From: Metaphire vulgaris | Taxonomy: Eukaryota; Annelida; Clitellata; Crassiclitellata; Megascolecidae | Length of the DNA: 64,000 nucleotides | Reading direction: 5' to 3' | Assembly: GCA_018105865.1 (NCBI GenBank) | Contig: CM030832.1 | Coordinates: 14,364,919 to 14,428,918 of the forward strand | Part shown: positions 51,153-63,355 of the stretch, piece after piece | Numbering within the stretch: the first letter of the stretch is position 1 | Layout: each line of letters begins with the position of its first letter | Notes under the pieces: generated by a model | Seen by the model: the letters and a program-made list of their open reading frames with translations, nothing else | Databases searched by the model: none | Told to the model about the DNA's origin: nothing | Translations under genes and position numbers: made by a program

Positions 51153-51724
51153 TGTTTATGCATGCCAGAGACACACGCGGAACTAGAGTTTCGGAGAAGC
51201 TAGAAATTTCTCAGATGCTGTATAGCCTACAAATTAACGCTTTGAAGCTAAATTAAAATAAAACAGGTTGAAGGCATGGGTCGTGGGTCAAAAATGGGTC
51301 GTCAATACTCGATGGGTCACATGGGTCTTGGGTCAATGACTCTTGACACATGATCAACCAAACATTCTAAGACAATTCGTTGACAAATAAATATTTGCAT
51401 TGCAGATTTGTAGGAGTAAAAAAAGTCTAAAAAGAAAAAAAGTGGTCGTGAAACAGTTCTTGGCACATTCACATAAGCCATATATCGATTGTGTTCCAAT
51501 AATTCTACCCAGTACCCACCCACCCCCACTCCTGAGAAGTGTTTCTCAACGGTTTTGCGCAAATTCTACGAGTGTCACAGCCAGAATAGGGAACCCCGTA
51601 ACCCCCCCTCCACCCACCCACCACCCCGATGCTACGCCAATAAACTTAACGCACGTTTTTCGAAGAGTGGAGTTTTATACCGCGCCCTTCGGACAGGCCC
51701 GTCAGGAGAAATGCCGAGGAGTCT
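51153..51724. other. intronic, no gene recognised
   Basis: Short tandem tgggtc repeats lie near 51277-51340 and C-rich runs near 51515-51630. The latter may be an unresolved MITE. Confidence 0.4.
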
Positions 51725-51732
51725 CTTGGCAG

Positions 51733-52029
51733 CAGGGTTATTTCTAGGATTGTGAATTTGGGGGTGTCGGGAAAATTTGGGGGACGTCATTTGGGGGTCT
51801 CTGCCGAAAAAGTCTGACAAGCAACAAAAATTTTAAAACAAAAAAGGCCTGACAAAGGAAAAAAGGTCATCCCTGGCTCGGATTGGGAGGGGGGTTTGGG
51901 GGCTGGTGTCGGTCTCAAATTCGAGGGGTGTTGGGGGGTGTTGGGGTGTCAAAATATCCCTGGATTGGGTGGTGTCGGTCTCAGATTGGGGAGATGTTGG
52001 GGATGTGAGGGGGTGTAAAAATATCCCTG
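51733..52029. mobile_element. MITE of the CAGGGTTATTTCTAGGA family, near full length
   Basis: The ends are CAGGGTTATTTCTAGGA and ...aaaaatatccctg. Flanks cttggcag (51725-51732) and ctttgcag (52030-52037) match at 7 of 8 bases. At 297 bp it agrees with the 294-bp copy at 54738. Inside are two copies of the shared motif on the minus strand and a partial internal duplication of the tgtcggtctcagattgggg block. Confidence 0.9.
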
Positions 52030-52037
52030 CTTTGCAG

Positions 52038-53120
52038 AATAGTAGCCAAGGGACCAGTGTTTAAAAATTTACAACTCAAGTGTCAAAAAGTGATGATGAA
52101 CTTTTTTGCTTGTCGGATTTTTCAAGACTTTAAAGAAGGTAAATGAAGACACGTAGTGGCTCCAGCGAACTCCCAACCGCCTTCGAAGGCAGGCCCTTCT
52201 GCACCAGAACCGCCCACAGCTTTCATAATGATTCAATTAAAGTAATAGTCTTGCATGAGGTAACATTATTGCGGATCCGCTCGGGCCTCCTAGGGATCGC
52301 CGGACCCTTGGGAAATTGCTCTCTGCCACCCTGTCGGCAGGCATGGCTTTGTACTCCAGCGACCACTCGTTGGGGTTTGCGCCGCTGAGCCAATGACGCC
52401 AAATTGCGAGACAGGTGGTTGGATAAGGCTTGGAAGAAACTGGACCAACGACTGAAATAAATAAATCTCTGGAAAACTGAATCACAGTTTCGCTGCAATA
52501 GAAGTTGTTTATTAGATTTTTGTGATTATGCCACAGATATAAAGCAATCTCGCGATTAGTCTCATGATTTCGTAATAGTTGTATGGAAACAGCCGGTTCT
52601 CGGGTGTCAGCGATATGATTAATAACGCTAAGTTGTCAGCGCCAATCCAATGCATCGAACCAACGTGAAATTGGCGCATTTTAAAAGTTCGGATGTACTG
52701 AAACGTTCTTCTGAGTTCAATACCCTTTTCGATGTATGTTATTGCCCACACAATAGCTATAGGCCTATCGCAATTACAACCAAGAAGACTCTACTATAAG
52801 TACCTAGTTTTAAAAAATTCTTGCGGCGGCACTAGGATCAGATTGCTACAGTAGAATCTCGATAGTAACATCGGTTGACATTGAAACCGGTGTTGTTGTT
52901 GTTGTTGCTGCTGCGTTGTTGTTGCTGCTGCTGCTGCTGCTGCAGATGGCAACAACGATGCGATCTAGCGTGATGTTCTGATACGTGTTGCGTCGCCAGA
53001 GCTTATCGCAACCGTTTTGGCGTAATGACGTAATCTGAATGCTGCGTAATAAAGTAAGTTTAATTAGCGTGATTTACAGTTGCTCGGTTCGAAAGGGCAG
53101 GCGCGTCCAAATGAGCCGTC
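52038..53120. other. intronic, no gene recognised; (TTG/CTG)n
   Basis: At 52095-52130 acttttttgcttgtcgg is an orphan copy of the shared MITE motif. TTG/CTG repeats lie at about 52887-52945. A minus-strand frame at 52237-52485 follows an acceptor-like ttatttatttcag but has no known motif. Confidence 0.35.
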
Positions 53121-53128
53121 GTAGATGC

Positions 53129-53329
53129 CGGGGCGTAGCCAGAAATTTTATTGGGGGTATAAATCTGGAGGGTATATATTGCTATATATTATATATAATA
53201 CAGTATATCTAATATATATTATATATATTATATATTATATATGTTATATACATGTATGATACATATACTGTATTATATATACTGATTTTGGGGTATATAT
53301 ACCGATATACCCCAGTCGCTACGCCCATG
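53129..53329. mobile_element. MITE of the CAGTGGCGTAGC family with AT-rich core
   Basis: The left end cggGGCGTAGCCAG pairs with the right end GTCGCTACGCCCATG. Flanks gtagatgc (53121-53128) and atagatgc (53330-53337) match at 7 of 8 bases. The interior is mostly a (TATA)n-like tract in which ggggtatatata occurs near both ends. Confidence 0.75.
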
Positions 53330-53620
53330 ATAGATGCGTCTTCTTTGTAATAATTCCTGCTTTTATTTTGTCAACATTCGCCTAACTCTTCGTTTGAGAT
53401 CAGTCGGAATTTCTGTGAGCAATGAGGTCGAATTAAGCTCTCCCGAAATTTTTTTGAAAACAAGCGACTGTGGTCCGCGAACATTGGGGTCACTCAATCA
53501 CCCGCTGGCAAATCGAACATCATTGCTAGACGAAGCACAACCGAAATGACGACGAAAGTGATGATGACGACGACGATGATGATAGTCACGATGGTAGTAG
53601 TGTCATTGGTTATCACCATC

Positions 53621-53802
53621 CAGGGTTTTTTCTGCACCCCCCAACACCTCTCAAACTCGCCCAATTTGAGGTCGACGCCCTCCCAAAAATTTGGTAATGT
53701 GACAAGGGCATGCATACAAAATGCTTACTAATTAGCTCCGGACACCCCCCCCCCCAATTTGAGGTCGACACTCTCAAATTAACAATCCTAGAAATATCCC
53801 TG
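53621..53802. mobile_element. MITE of the CAGGGTTATTTCTAGGA family, short copy
   Basis: It is in the opposite orientation to 51733: it starts CAGGGTTTTTTCTGCACCCC and ends ATCCTAGAAATATCCCTG. Flanks tcaccatc and tcgccacc match at 6 of 8 bases. The aatttgaggtcgac block is duplicated inside. Confidence 0.75.
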
Positions 53803-54737
53803 TCGCCACCGCTTTGATGGTTGGCGGATTAGATAGAGTAAGAAAATGCGAGGGAAACAGAGGAGGAGGGGGAAGAGCACGAATGGTATTCTCTTTGCGT
53901 GGTGTAGTCGCTGTCTTCGTTGCATATCTTTGCGTTAAAAGCGCCTGGTTGATCATGACATATAAGTTATATTAATTCGTAAACTGTGGATTTGAACGGT
54001 TTTCATTTCCTACTAAGAATTCGTTTAACAGCCAATACTAATTGTCTTTCAATTTCAACGTTTTTTTGTTCTGCGCGCGAATCAAATGCACTAAAAAGAC
54101 GTCTGAAGTTCAAAAGTAGAGTGAAATTCACAGAAATTCCACTTCAGATTAGCATCCTCGCTTAGAATCTGACATGACGACAAATTGTAACTTTAAGCAA
54201 TCATTATGTATTCAAATCATTCAAAAAAATACGATCCTGACCATTTTCAAGTTCTCTTCAGCGCAGCAAGACCAAAAAAAATAGAAAAATAGAGGAACCT
54301 ATTGTCGGCCAAAGACCCAAAATAGAAGAAAACTGAGACAGAATTTAAAGCAGGTCATTTGCCTAAACTTATTTCACTTCCAGAGATGATCAGCTCCGTG
54401 CCGACGGAACTCCGCGATCGAGTAAAGTGCAAATTGAATCATTCATTTTGGCCGAAAAAGCCCGACATCAAACGAATGGCGTTGTTACTTGGCATCAAAA
54501 GTGCGCTCAACGGAATACTAATGTCCCATTCGAATCTACGACTGCATTCTGCCGCTCTGACGTCAGCGACAGACTAATTGCACGTCTTGCACTCCTGATC
54601 ATCATCATCACCACCACCACCAGCAGCAGAAGTGCATGCAACGATGACGACAGCGGCGGCAAAACAGCTCTTTCGAAAATAGCACCAACAAAATTGATGG
54701 AAAACAGCGACAAATTTATAACACAATCTGATGGACA
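53803..54737. other. intronic, no recognisable feature
   Basis: A short (CAC/CAT) run lies near 54600. Frames at 54359-54577 and 54427-54849 have no known motif. Confidence 0.4.
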
Positions 54738-55031
54738 GAGGAATAGTTTTACATACCCCCTAACAACTCCCCAATCTGAGACCGACACCCCAATCCAGAG
54801 ATATTTTGACATCCCCAACATCCCTCAACAGCCCCCTCCCCGAATCTGAGACCCGACACCCCCAACACCCCCCAATCTGAGGCAGGGAATGGCCTTTTTT
54901 TGCTTGTCAGACTTTTTGGGAGACTTGTTACTGTAAGGTTTTTTGTGTTTTGCTTGTCAGACTTTTTTTGACCCCCACCCCCAATTTTCTCGACACCCCT
55001 CTCCCAATTCACAATCCTAGAAATAACCCTG
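54738..55031. mobile_element. MITE of the CAGGGTTATTTCTAGGA family, near full length, reverse orientation
   Basis: The right end TCCTAGAAATAACCCTG is the complement of the family start. The left end gaggaatagttttacatacc matches the complement of the family end. Flanks gatggaca (54730-54737) and gatgaaca (55032-55039) match at 7 of 8 bases. The shared motif TTTTTTTGCTTGTCAGAC is present twice (about 54894 and 54950). Confidence 0.85.
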
Positions 55032-55039
55032 GATGAACA

Positions 55040-56238
55040 ATGGAATCACTCAATGATGAAAATGGCATTGGCTGAAAAAATGAACGGTCAGCATTGACAG
55101 GAGTTCATCTCAATCAGGCAGCGCAATTAGTCAAGTTTTTTTCTAATGTTTATGGGCAATGTACTGTATTTATAGACGGTTGGTGGACTCAAAGTATTGC
55201 ATGGTCACCACAATGTTTTGCGTGTTTTGTCATCTCATAAAAACGATAACCCGCTATCACCGCGCAATGTGAACGAGAAACTGTTACTGTAAAATTTAAT
55301 GTTGCTGGTTATGAAAAAGGCTAAACATAAAACAGAGAAATATCTTGTCTATATAGAGTTACACTTGATTTCTTATTTCAGACCAGAAATGTCCAAATAT
55401 CCAACTAAATATATCAGAGCCTGTGTATGCAATTTTAAATTGGACTGCACAGCGAATCAGTTACTATTAGCGACATTCCGTTCTTAAAATACTATACATG
55501 AAAAACTCTTATTTTATTCTTCAACTTGTTTACTAGAATACACCACTTATGCCCAGAAAACATAAGGTCTTTGGATTCGGGAACTGAATTATTTCTGGCA
55601 TATCAGAGTCTTGTAATCTCCGACACATTTCGCTGCCTATTAGTCGCCGCCCATATCATCGTTGTTGTAGAAAATGTCATCGGACAGGTTTTGCCCAGGA
55701 CATGTATTGGGGGAGCGAACAGTGAACCGTATATGCGTCGTTGATTGACGATAACGACTGGCGTTGCATTTGCCTTTTTCCCGGTTGTTCGGGGTTTGCT
55801 TTGAGGGTCGCAGAGAGAGAGAGGTCTTTCAGTCAGCGTATATAGTCGCTCTCCGCAAAACGCAAAAGCACTTTTGCCGCTTCGACAGGAAGCCCGCGAA
55901 TGCTAAATGGAGTAAGAAAAAAAAACTCCTCACGGGAAAAACCGCGGAGGAGACGCGTTAAAGACGCGCGATGCATCGTCCATCAAAGTCTCTGCTCAGA
56001 CACTGGAGTGGAGTGCGAAGAGAAATGAAATCAGAAGGGACAAAAAAAAACTGAAGAAAAGACGTTCGAGTAATGGATTTGAGGAAGTAGAAGAGAAGAT
56101 ATCAGAAGTCATGATATCAAGCAAGAAGATTCCACACATCGCGTCTAAGTGCACATGATTACATCGTTTAATAATAATATTATAGTGATTATACAGTATA
56201 ATAACAGATGTTTTCTGCTGCAATGTGTGTGTGTGCAG
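55040..56238. other. last 1.2 kb of the receptor intron
   Basis: No repeat or exon is recognised. The final 40 bases (ttttctgctgcaatgtgtg...tgcag) give an acceptable acceptor. Confidence 0.5.
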
Positions 56239-58490
56239 GTCGTTTTCCGCTCGGTCAGAGTCTGTGCGTAATATGGGCCACGATGGACGTCCTGTTATGC
56301 ACCGCATCCATATGGCACATGTGTATCATGTCAATGGACCGCTACTTTACGCTACGTTATCCCATCCGCTACGGACGCAACAAGACGAAGAAGATGATGG
56401 TGCTGAAGATAACCGTCGTCTGGCTGATCTCGTTCGCCGTCAGCGTTCCGCTGGCCATCTTCGGCTTCGTCGACTATCGTAACGTCTACTCGGACGGAAA
56501 GTGTCACCCGTCGATCAAGAACTTCATCCTCTACGGTTCGATATTCGCCTTCTACGTTCCGCTGATCATCATGGTCGTCACCTACACGCTGACCATTCGC
56601 ATCCTGCGGCTGAACCGCGCCCTCATGTCCGGTCTCAACGGCGGTCACCGCCAACCGACGACGCACTCGACCGCCGCGGCGGCCGTGGAATCGCTGAGAG
56701 GCCCGGCTGTCATCGAGTCCGCCGGCGGCGGCGGCGGTCGACAACGAACGCGCAGATACGGAGGAGGAGGAGGAGGAGGAGGACTGATGGGCGGCGTCGT
56801 CGTCGGGGTGTCGCCCCAGCAGTCGGGCTACACGATCACCAGCGCCGGACTGACGAGCGTCAAGTGCAGCAGCACGGACAGCCCCATGTCACCGACGGAA
56901 CTGCGAAATTACGCGGCGGCGGCTGCGGCGGCGGATAGGACCTCGCCGGAGAAACGCCTTACGGACGCGCTTAGGGTCGGTCTGACGGACGCGGCGAACT
57001 ATCTCAGCCGGCCTTTGGTCATCACGGACGCCGACAGAAGAGGAACAACGAACAGCGAAGGAATCCCGAGAAAGTGTTCTCTGGCTAATCCAGCGTCGAC
57101 TCTTTTCGATCGTCCTCCGATTGCTTTGTCTTCGTCCTCTTCCTCTTCTTCCGCCTCCTCCTCATCCTCCTCGTTGCGCGTTTCGCGCTCTCAGCCGATA
57201 TTCCTCGCGCAGTCGATTCGAGAGGATCTGCTCCTCGACCCACACCCGTCGATGACTCAGAGCTGCCTTGTTCTGCTTCGGTCGTCGGAATCCAACCTGA
57301 CGAGAACTCGCTCCTCTCACCTCGTCGTCGAGCAGAAGAACTTCGCTGCTGCCGTCGATCGAAAACCAAACGGAACGATTATTGGCGGCTTCCTAGGAGG
57401 AGACGGTCGTCCAACCGCCAACGACAACGACGAACATGCCATCGTAGAGTTCCAGCCAACTAGATTAATTCACCCGAAGACCTCCAATTCCTTGGCAACC
57501 GTCAGCGAATCGCACTCTCTCGTCGTGAACAACGCCTACGTCTACTTGACGAACCGCGCCGATAGGTTTCTGGCCAAGAAGTCGTCCTATTTAACGACTC
57601 AATCGTCGACCGACAGCGACGCTCCGTCTCCGCGTACGACCGGTCGCTACAGGAGCGTTGCGCAGGAAAGTCCGCTCGACCAGAGATCGGCGGCGGACGG
57701 ATCCGAGGCACAACCGAGCGGTGTTCGTATCCGGTCTGCATCGGACGTCGAACCGGACGAGAAGGCGCCGACCAGTTACCTGGCACTGAAGCTGCTCTCC
57801 AACGGAGAAGTCCGACGCTCCCTGGACGTCATCAGCGTCGAAACCGGAAGACGAGCGGGAGAGCCGGACGAGACTCTCCGCTTCCTGGTATCGCCGCAGG
57901 GCAGCGACTTCTACCGTCCTGCCGCCGGCGGTCCAGCGCGATCGTGGAGCCTCTACAGCCCGTCGAACGACACGAGTCCGTCCCGGTCGGAGAGTCGGTC
58001 GACGTACGTACGGTCGCGGACCGACCACTATCGCCGAGGTCGGAAGAGGCGACCGCCCCCGCAGAGACCGTGCGCGCGCAAGATCGGACTGTTCATGTCG
58101 AAGTCGCGGAGCACGAACGAAGAGAAGGCGTCGAAGGTTCTCGGGATCATATTCGCCGTTTTCGTTTTCTTCTGGACGCCGTTCTTCACGATGAACCTCG
58201 TTTCGGTGCTGTGCGAGCACTGCATGGACTCGGTGACGCCGTCGATGATGACTCTGATGGTCTGGCTCGGGTACCTGTCGTCTCTGGCCAATCCGATCAT
58301 CTACACCATGTTCAGTATTTCCTTTCGAACGGTCTTCTACCGGATCCTCACCTGTCAGTACCGACGCGTCGCCGGGTGCGTCCCGCGTCGTAGGCACACG
58401 TCCGACGAAAGGTTTCTTTGGTCGTCGAGGAACAAACGGAGCAGTTGTCTCAAGGAGTTCAGATCGGAGTTCAAACTCCGCGGTTCATGA
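56239..58490 (+). CDS. 5-HT2-type serotonin receptor, exon 2 (TM3 to C-terminus)
   Basis: This exon encodes residues 120 (split codon) to 869. C129 (3.25) pairs with C208 in ECL2. D136 (3.32, in WATMDVLLCTAS) is the amine-binding aspartate. D153-R154-Y155 is the G-protein-coupling motif. W181 is 4.50. TM5 (about 215-238) reads NFILYGSIFAFYVPL with G219, S220, A223 and P227, a 5-HT2-like pattern at 5.42/5.43/5.46. The third intracellular loop runs about 239-742, rich in Gly, Ser, Ala and Arg, against roughly 60-70 residues in vertebrate 5-HT2 receptors. TM6 has NEEKASKVLGIIFAVFVFFW with W765 (6.48) and TPFF. TM7 has VWLGYLSS and NPIIY (N804-Y808). A short tail with TCQYRR follows, then a stop at 58488-58490. 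The family normally couples to Gq. Long loops also occur in some insect amine receptors. Other amine receptors are less likely because NF-L-GS and NE-KASKVLG are 5-HT2 hallmarks. Confidence 0.92.
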
Positions 58491-59257
58491 CGGCGACCTC
58501 TGCTGACAGTCTATCAACCGGGACGGTGTCTGAAATTCAAGAATCAGCTGTTTTTACTAACGAATTTACTCTTGCAAAACTTACAATCCGATAACAGGTC
58601 TATTTTGAAAGTCATCAATAATTAATTAGGAGTAGGCCCCTATCTAAGATTCTACTAATGTATTCTGCGAATACAGTTTGCAATCGACTTCAAACTGTTT
58701 GCTTAATACCAGTTCTCGTGACAATTGTACCATTCATCTTATGGTACTTTTGATTATTTAATCCATATAATCGGAGTAGCTTAATGGCGCACTTCAAATC
58801 ACTAGCGTTTGCATCATTCTGCAGCACTTAACGTTAATCTGGCGACACTTTTAATCGTTCGCAATGCTTAGGTTAAAAATTTGACCAAATATCGGATTTC
58901 ACGTGACTGATTAACTCACTTCATCTGCTTAACATCTGAAAAAGATATTTCCAAATCGGTCTCCGGTTCTTAACTTAAAATTTATTAAAGTCAATTCAAA
59001 TTTTTGCACTCCTTAAAATAGAGCAAACTAAAAACCGGTTTTCTCAGTTAGGTAAAATATAACTGGAGGCTTAATGTGTGGTCTATATATAGTCCATACA
59101 ACAGCGTTACGTATGTTGTATGCTTGCAGAATGTGCGTGCGTTTGAGATGCCTGATGCGAGTCCATTAATAGCATTTGGAAAACATGGCATCTGGCTCAT
59201 TGGCAAAACTATCAACTGCTTCTAAAATGAGGCTAAGCTGTTTCAAGCTATAACTTT
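58491..59257 (+). other. 3' flank of the receptor, likely 3' UTR
   Basis: This is AT-rich sequence after the stop codon. No canonical AATAAA is obvious close by; an ATTAAA occurs near 58984. The 3' end of the transcript is therefore unresolved. Confidence 0.35.
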
Positions 59258-59520
59258 CTTTAACTGACTGACCGACTGATTGACTGATTGATTTAGCGAT
59301 TGATTGATTGAGTGATTAAATGGTTGATTGAGTGATTGAGTGATTAGCGATTGATTGTGTGATTAAATGATCGATTGAGTGATTGAGTGATTGAGTGAGT
59401 GAGTGAGCGAATGAGTGAGTGAATGAGTGAGTGAGTGAGTAAGTGAGTGAGTGAATGAGTGAATGAGTGAGTGAGTGATTAAATGATTTATTTATTGTTT
59501 GATTGATTGAGTGAGTGAGC
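59258..59520. repeat. (GATT)n/(GAGT)n degenerate tandem array
   Basis: Tetranucleotide units gatt, gagt and gaat alternate over about 260 bp. Confidence 0.9.
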
Positions 59521-60371
<851 letters not shown>

Positions 60372-60539
60372 TGGACGGGAACTTCATATAGCGCTGTGAG
60401 AAAAGAAGATCAAAGTCAAGGGCGCTTTGGGGGAAATGAAATTAAAGAAGTTTTGCGCATGAGGGAGACCGGGAGAGTATACTACAGGTCTACATTCTAT
60501 CCACCGCAAATCTTGTTATAATCCTCCATAAAATACTTT

Positions 60540-61009
60540 GGGGCGGGAAGTTAGTAGAGTGGTAACAGCGTTGGACAATGGAGCAGAAGGTCGCGGGTTC
60601 AACTCCCGCGGGAGCCCTAAGGTCGACTCAGCCTTCTTTCGCCAGATGGCGATGGCAAATGAGTAGCGGATTAATCCGCGAAGTAAACAGGCGCGTTGCA
60701 TGAGAACACTGGCCCCGTATCATGTAACCTTGCACCAGTCGCCTGGCTGAGGGCCTTGGTAACGGAGATCAGCGCCGCCCTATGAGCCTTGAGGTTAGCC
60801 TTGAGTGCTCGGGAAGGACTTTACTTTTTTTTATAAAATACTTTGCTGCGACTGCCTACCTGGATCTATAACCTTGACCACCAAGAACTACGGATTACGG
60901 GCTATGGATTTGTACCTAGATTGAGCGCTCGTGAATAAGCTGGTGCACTGCGCCAAGCTTTCGGGCAGCGCTATAGAAATTTCGTGTTTTACTTACTTAC
61001 TTACGTCGA
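60540..61009 (+). mobile_element. tRNA-derived SINE with LINE-type 3' tail
   Basis: The head has a good Pol III box A, TAGTAGAGTGG (60552-60562), and box B, GGTTCAACTCC (60596-60606), flanked by the complementary strings cgcggg and cccgcg, so the T-arm of a tRNA is still visible. A body of about 225 bp follows. From about 60833 the tail (ctttgctgcgactgcctacc ... gtgaataagctggtgcactg ... tatagaaatttcg) matches the 3' end of the LINE at 1263-1440, and it ends in (CTTA)n. The promoter, body and tail order is that of a SINE mobilised by a partner LINE through a shared tail. Confidence 0.8.
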
Positions 61010-61179
61010 ACTTAGCTGTAATAGTCGTAAACTCGACTGAAAGTTACTCAATGCAGTTTGAAGATTGGCGCAGTAGACGAAAGACATTAGATGCAAAACT
61101 CAAAGGGCCAGAAATTTGGGCCAGAAAGTTCAGCTGCTAACCGTTTCGATTATTTTAATTTTCTAGAATTTTTCACTTA

Positions 61180-61552
61180 TCGCACTGATTGAGATTATTC
61201 TTGGCTTTGCGACTTCTATTCAATCTAATCAACTTTGTCTGCAGCAAATTGTCCTTGCGCTCCGATGATCAAAGTCTTATGAGGATACCTCACCGTAAAA
61301 CATCACTCGGTTTCAGGTCATTTGCAGTGTCAGTGAAATCATCACGATCTCTGTCATCTTTCAAGAAAAATCTAAGGACACATCTGTTCCAAAAATCACA
61401 TTCTTTTCATAATCATATGCTTTAGATGGTATTCAATTAATTTTATTTTTATATGATTACTGTTATTTAATTTATTTTTATGGCTGGACTCTGTAACGTG
61501 CCCTTGCTCCTGAAATCTGGTAATACGGCGCACAAGAAATTATCAGTTTAAT

Positions 61553-61610
<58 letters not shown>
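61180..61610 (+). mobile_element. LINE C-terminus and 3' UTR ending in (AAT)n
   Basis: A frame reads LSLRSDDQSLMRIPHRKTSL, GFRSFAVS, then SLSSFKKNLRTHLF, with a stop at 61423-61425. The usual AP-LWNSLP block is missing between GFRSFAVS and SSRSLS, indicating a small deletion. A 3' UTR of about 130 bp ends in an AAT tract (61557-61609). Confidence 0.7.
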
Positions 61611-61705
61611 GCATTATTCATTTCGATTAATAACAAATATCCGCTTTCTAGGATCACTGATAGGCTACACGCAATGTATTTTACAAGCAGTTAGGATAGG
61701 CATGC

Positions 61706-61932
61706 CATTGACGAAGCCACCGGGCCCGGAGGCCCGGCCCCCAGTTCGGGCTGGGACCGGTCGTGAGATCCGTGCAAAACCAGGGAGTAAATGGGGAGGA
61801 GTAGGGTTAGTATCAGATCGAGGAGAACGTGCCAGACTCTTCAAAGAGACGACGACCTTTCTTGCTTGTCAAGACTTTTAGGGTGAAAATGTCGAAGTTG
61901 CTCCCTTTTCTGTAATCTTGACTACGCCACTG
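61706..61932. mobile_element. MITE related to the CAGTGGCGTAGC family
   Basis: The left end cattgacgaagccaccgg pairs weakly with the right end TTGACTACGCCACTG. Flanks aggcatgc (61698-61705) and agatatgc (61933-61940) match at 6 of 8 bases. The shared motif GACGACCTTTCTTGCTTGTC lies at about 61851-61870. The segment 61748-61800 matches the flank of the AGT tract at 27316-27400. Confidence 0.6.
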
Positions 61933-61988
61933 AGATATGCCGTACACAGATAGTGACACATCTAGAGTGAAAATAACCAGATGTCATG

Positions 61989-62200
61989 TTATGTAATGAA
62001 GCCGTCGTCGCTATACGAAGGTTGGCTGCAACGTTGAACAATAATTCTCCACTGCTCCCTTTCTCTAGCTGCTTCCATTAGTGGAGCTCCATTCATGTTA
62101 GACCATGTCTCATAATGTTGTCTATCCAGCTGGTTCTGGGTCTGCCTTGCCTCCTGGTTCCTTCCGTCAAACCCTACCATAACCAGATTCATGCTCTAAT
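61989..62200 (-). mobile_element. LINE ORF2 C-terminal remnant
   Basis: On the minus strand RNQEARQTQNQLDRQHYETW is followed by AAREREQWRIIVQRCSQPS, YSDDGFIT and a stop. The ending R--W----QRCSQPS-SDDG parallels DRSRWK...CSQPSPPSDDG at 24100-24181, so both belong to one LINE group. Confidence 0.65.
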
Positions 62201-62560
62201 GACTGTGTCGTGCGCATTTTGGACGTCCACGTGATTCGTCAACATTCGAAAGTATCTTGGCCGTTAGCAGCCCCCAAACCGCCAGCTGTCAGGACTCGCT
62301 GCTGTCGCAAAAATCCATTTATAGACCATTTTCTGACAGCTGGTCTTTAAATTCAGGTTCTTTGTTGGCTAGACAGCATTGACACGAGGGAATCCTAAAT
62401 CCCATACAATCCTCGTGGCGACCCCTCGTGGAGGAGGGTAGTAGAAAAATACCCAGATATTCATTACATTTAGCATTTCTTAAAATGTCTGTCTAGTTCT
62501 GTGGTCTGTTCTTGACTTGTGTGGGGGTTGGAGAGTTTCTACGCTGGTAGACGATGACAT
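62201..62560. other. intergenic, no recognisable feature
   Basis: No frame, repeat pair or RNA gene is evident. Confidence 0.4.
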
Positions 62561-62568
62561 CCAGTGGG

Positions 62569-62855
62569 CAGTGTTTATTCTAGGCCCTTTGGGGAGGGAT
62601 CCCCCCAAAGTTTGAAAATCCCCCCCAATTTCTATATGTTGCACTGGGGATGGAAATTTCCCCCAAAAGTGTGACGAGAGGGGTTTCTTATTTTGGAGTG
62701 GGGAAAAAAGAGAAGGACATGACCATAGAAATATAGAAGAGTAGTTGAAAGGATGTGATGACCTTTTTTGCTCGTCAAGGTTTTTTTGGGCAGACAAACC
62801 TTCTCCCCCAAACATTTCACCCCCCTCAATGTCAAGGTGGCTAGAATAAACACTG
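62569..62855. mobile_element. MITE of the CAGTGTTTAATCTAG family, long copy
   Basis: The ends are CAGTGTTTATTCTAGGCC and ggCTAGAATAAACACTG. The flanks tccagtgg (62560-62567, one base before the element) and tccagtga (62856-62863) match at 7 of 8 bases. At 287 bp it is about 90 bp longer than its relatives and includes the shared motif GACCTTTTTTGCTCGTCAAG (about 62760). Confidence 0.8.
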
Positions 62856-62988
62856 TCCAGTGAGGACAGAAAATAAATTGCTTGGCGTGACCAAATTGAA
62901 CGATTCCGTGTGCGTGTGTGTGCATGTGCACGGGAACACGTAAGGATTTTACCGACGCATTAATATCGATTACTCCAATTTCAAGGGT

Positions 62989-63355
62989 TCATAAATTGTC
63001 AGAATATGTTCTCGCATATCCGTCGGCTTTGAAGTCTCTCTGAACTGCCTCGGGCAGTTGGATCTCTTGACCGTGTGGTGTTGGAGTCGTGACGCCGACA
63101 CTGGCCGCCGAAGGATAAGCAGGAGGTTGAGAAGGGCTGACGGCGTTTCGGTGACCAGGTGTAGTGGCGGTCGGCGGGGGAGGCTGTAGCATCTCCGTGT
63201 AATCAAACGACGACATGACCGATGGAACGTAGGAACACTTCTTAACGACCCCGTCGCTATCGCCGTTTAAACCTCCCTCGCAGTTGTAGTCTGATGCTAC
63301 AACACTAGTGTAGTCTACAGCTGCCGAACTTAGCCCCACTCCAGGTACAGACCAA
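62989..63355 (-). CDS. putative 3'-terminal coding exon, unidentified protein
   Basis: On the minus strand an acceptor-like attgttgttgttgcag ends at 63356. An open frame then runs from 63355 to a stop at 62989-62991, giving about 121 residues. The composition differs from the repeats around it: WSVPGVGLSSAAVDYTS, KKCSYVPSVMSS, DYTEMLQPPPP, SQPPAYPSA, EIQLPEAVQRDF, TYSDNL. PPAY is a WW-domain-binding type motif and YTEM fits YxxM, so a cytoplasmic signalling tail of a membrane protein is possible, but I do not recognise the family. Upstream exons would lie beyond position 64000 or were not found. The alternative is a chance frame. Confidence 0.4.

Noticed and set aside
57591..58397. 268-codon minus-strand frame opposite receptor exon 2
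   Set aside because: It is a shadow of the GC-rich receptor coding sequence.
60552..60606. Possible functional tRNA gene
   Set aside because: Boxes A and B are present, but the acceptor stem does not close and the body continues into a SINE, so it is a tRNA-derived retroposon.
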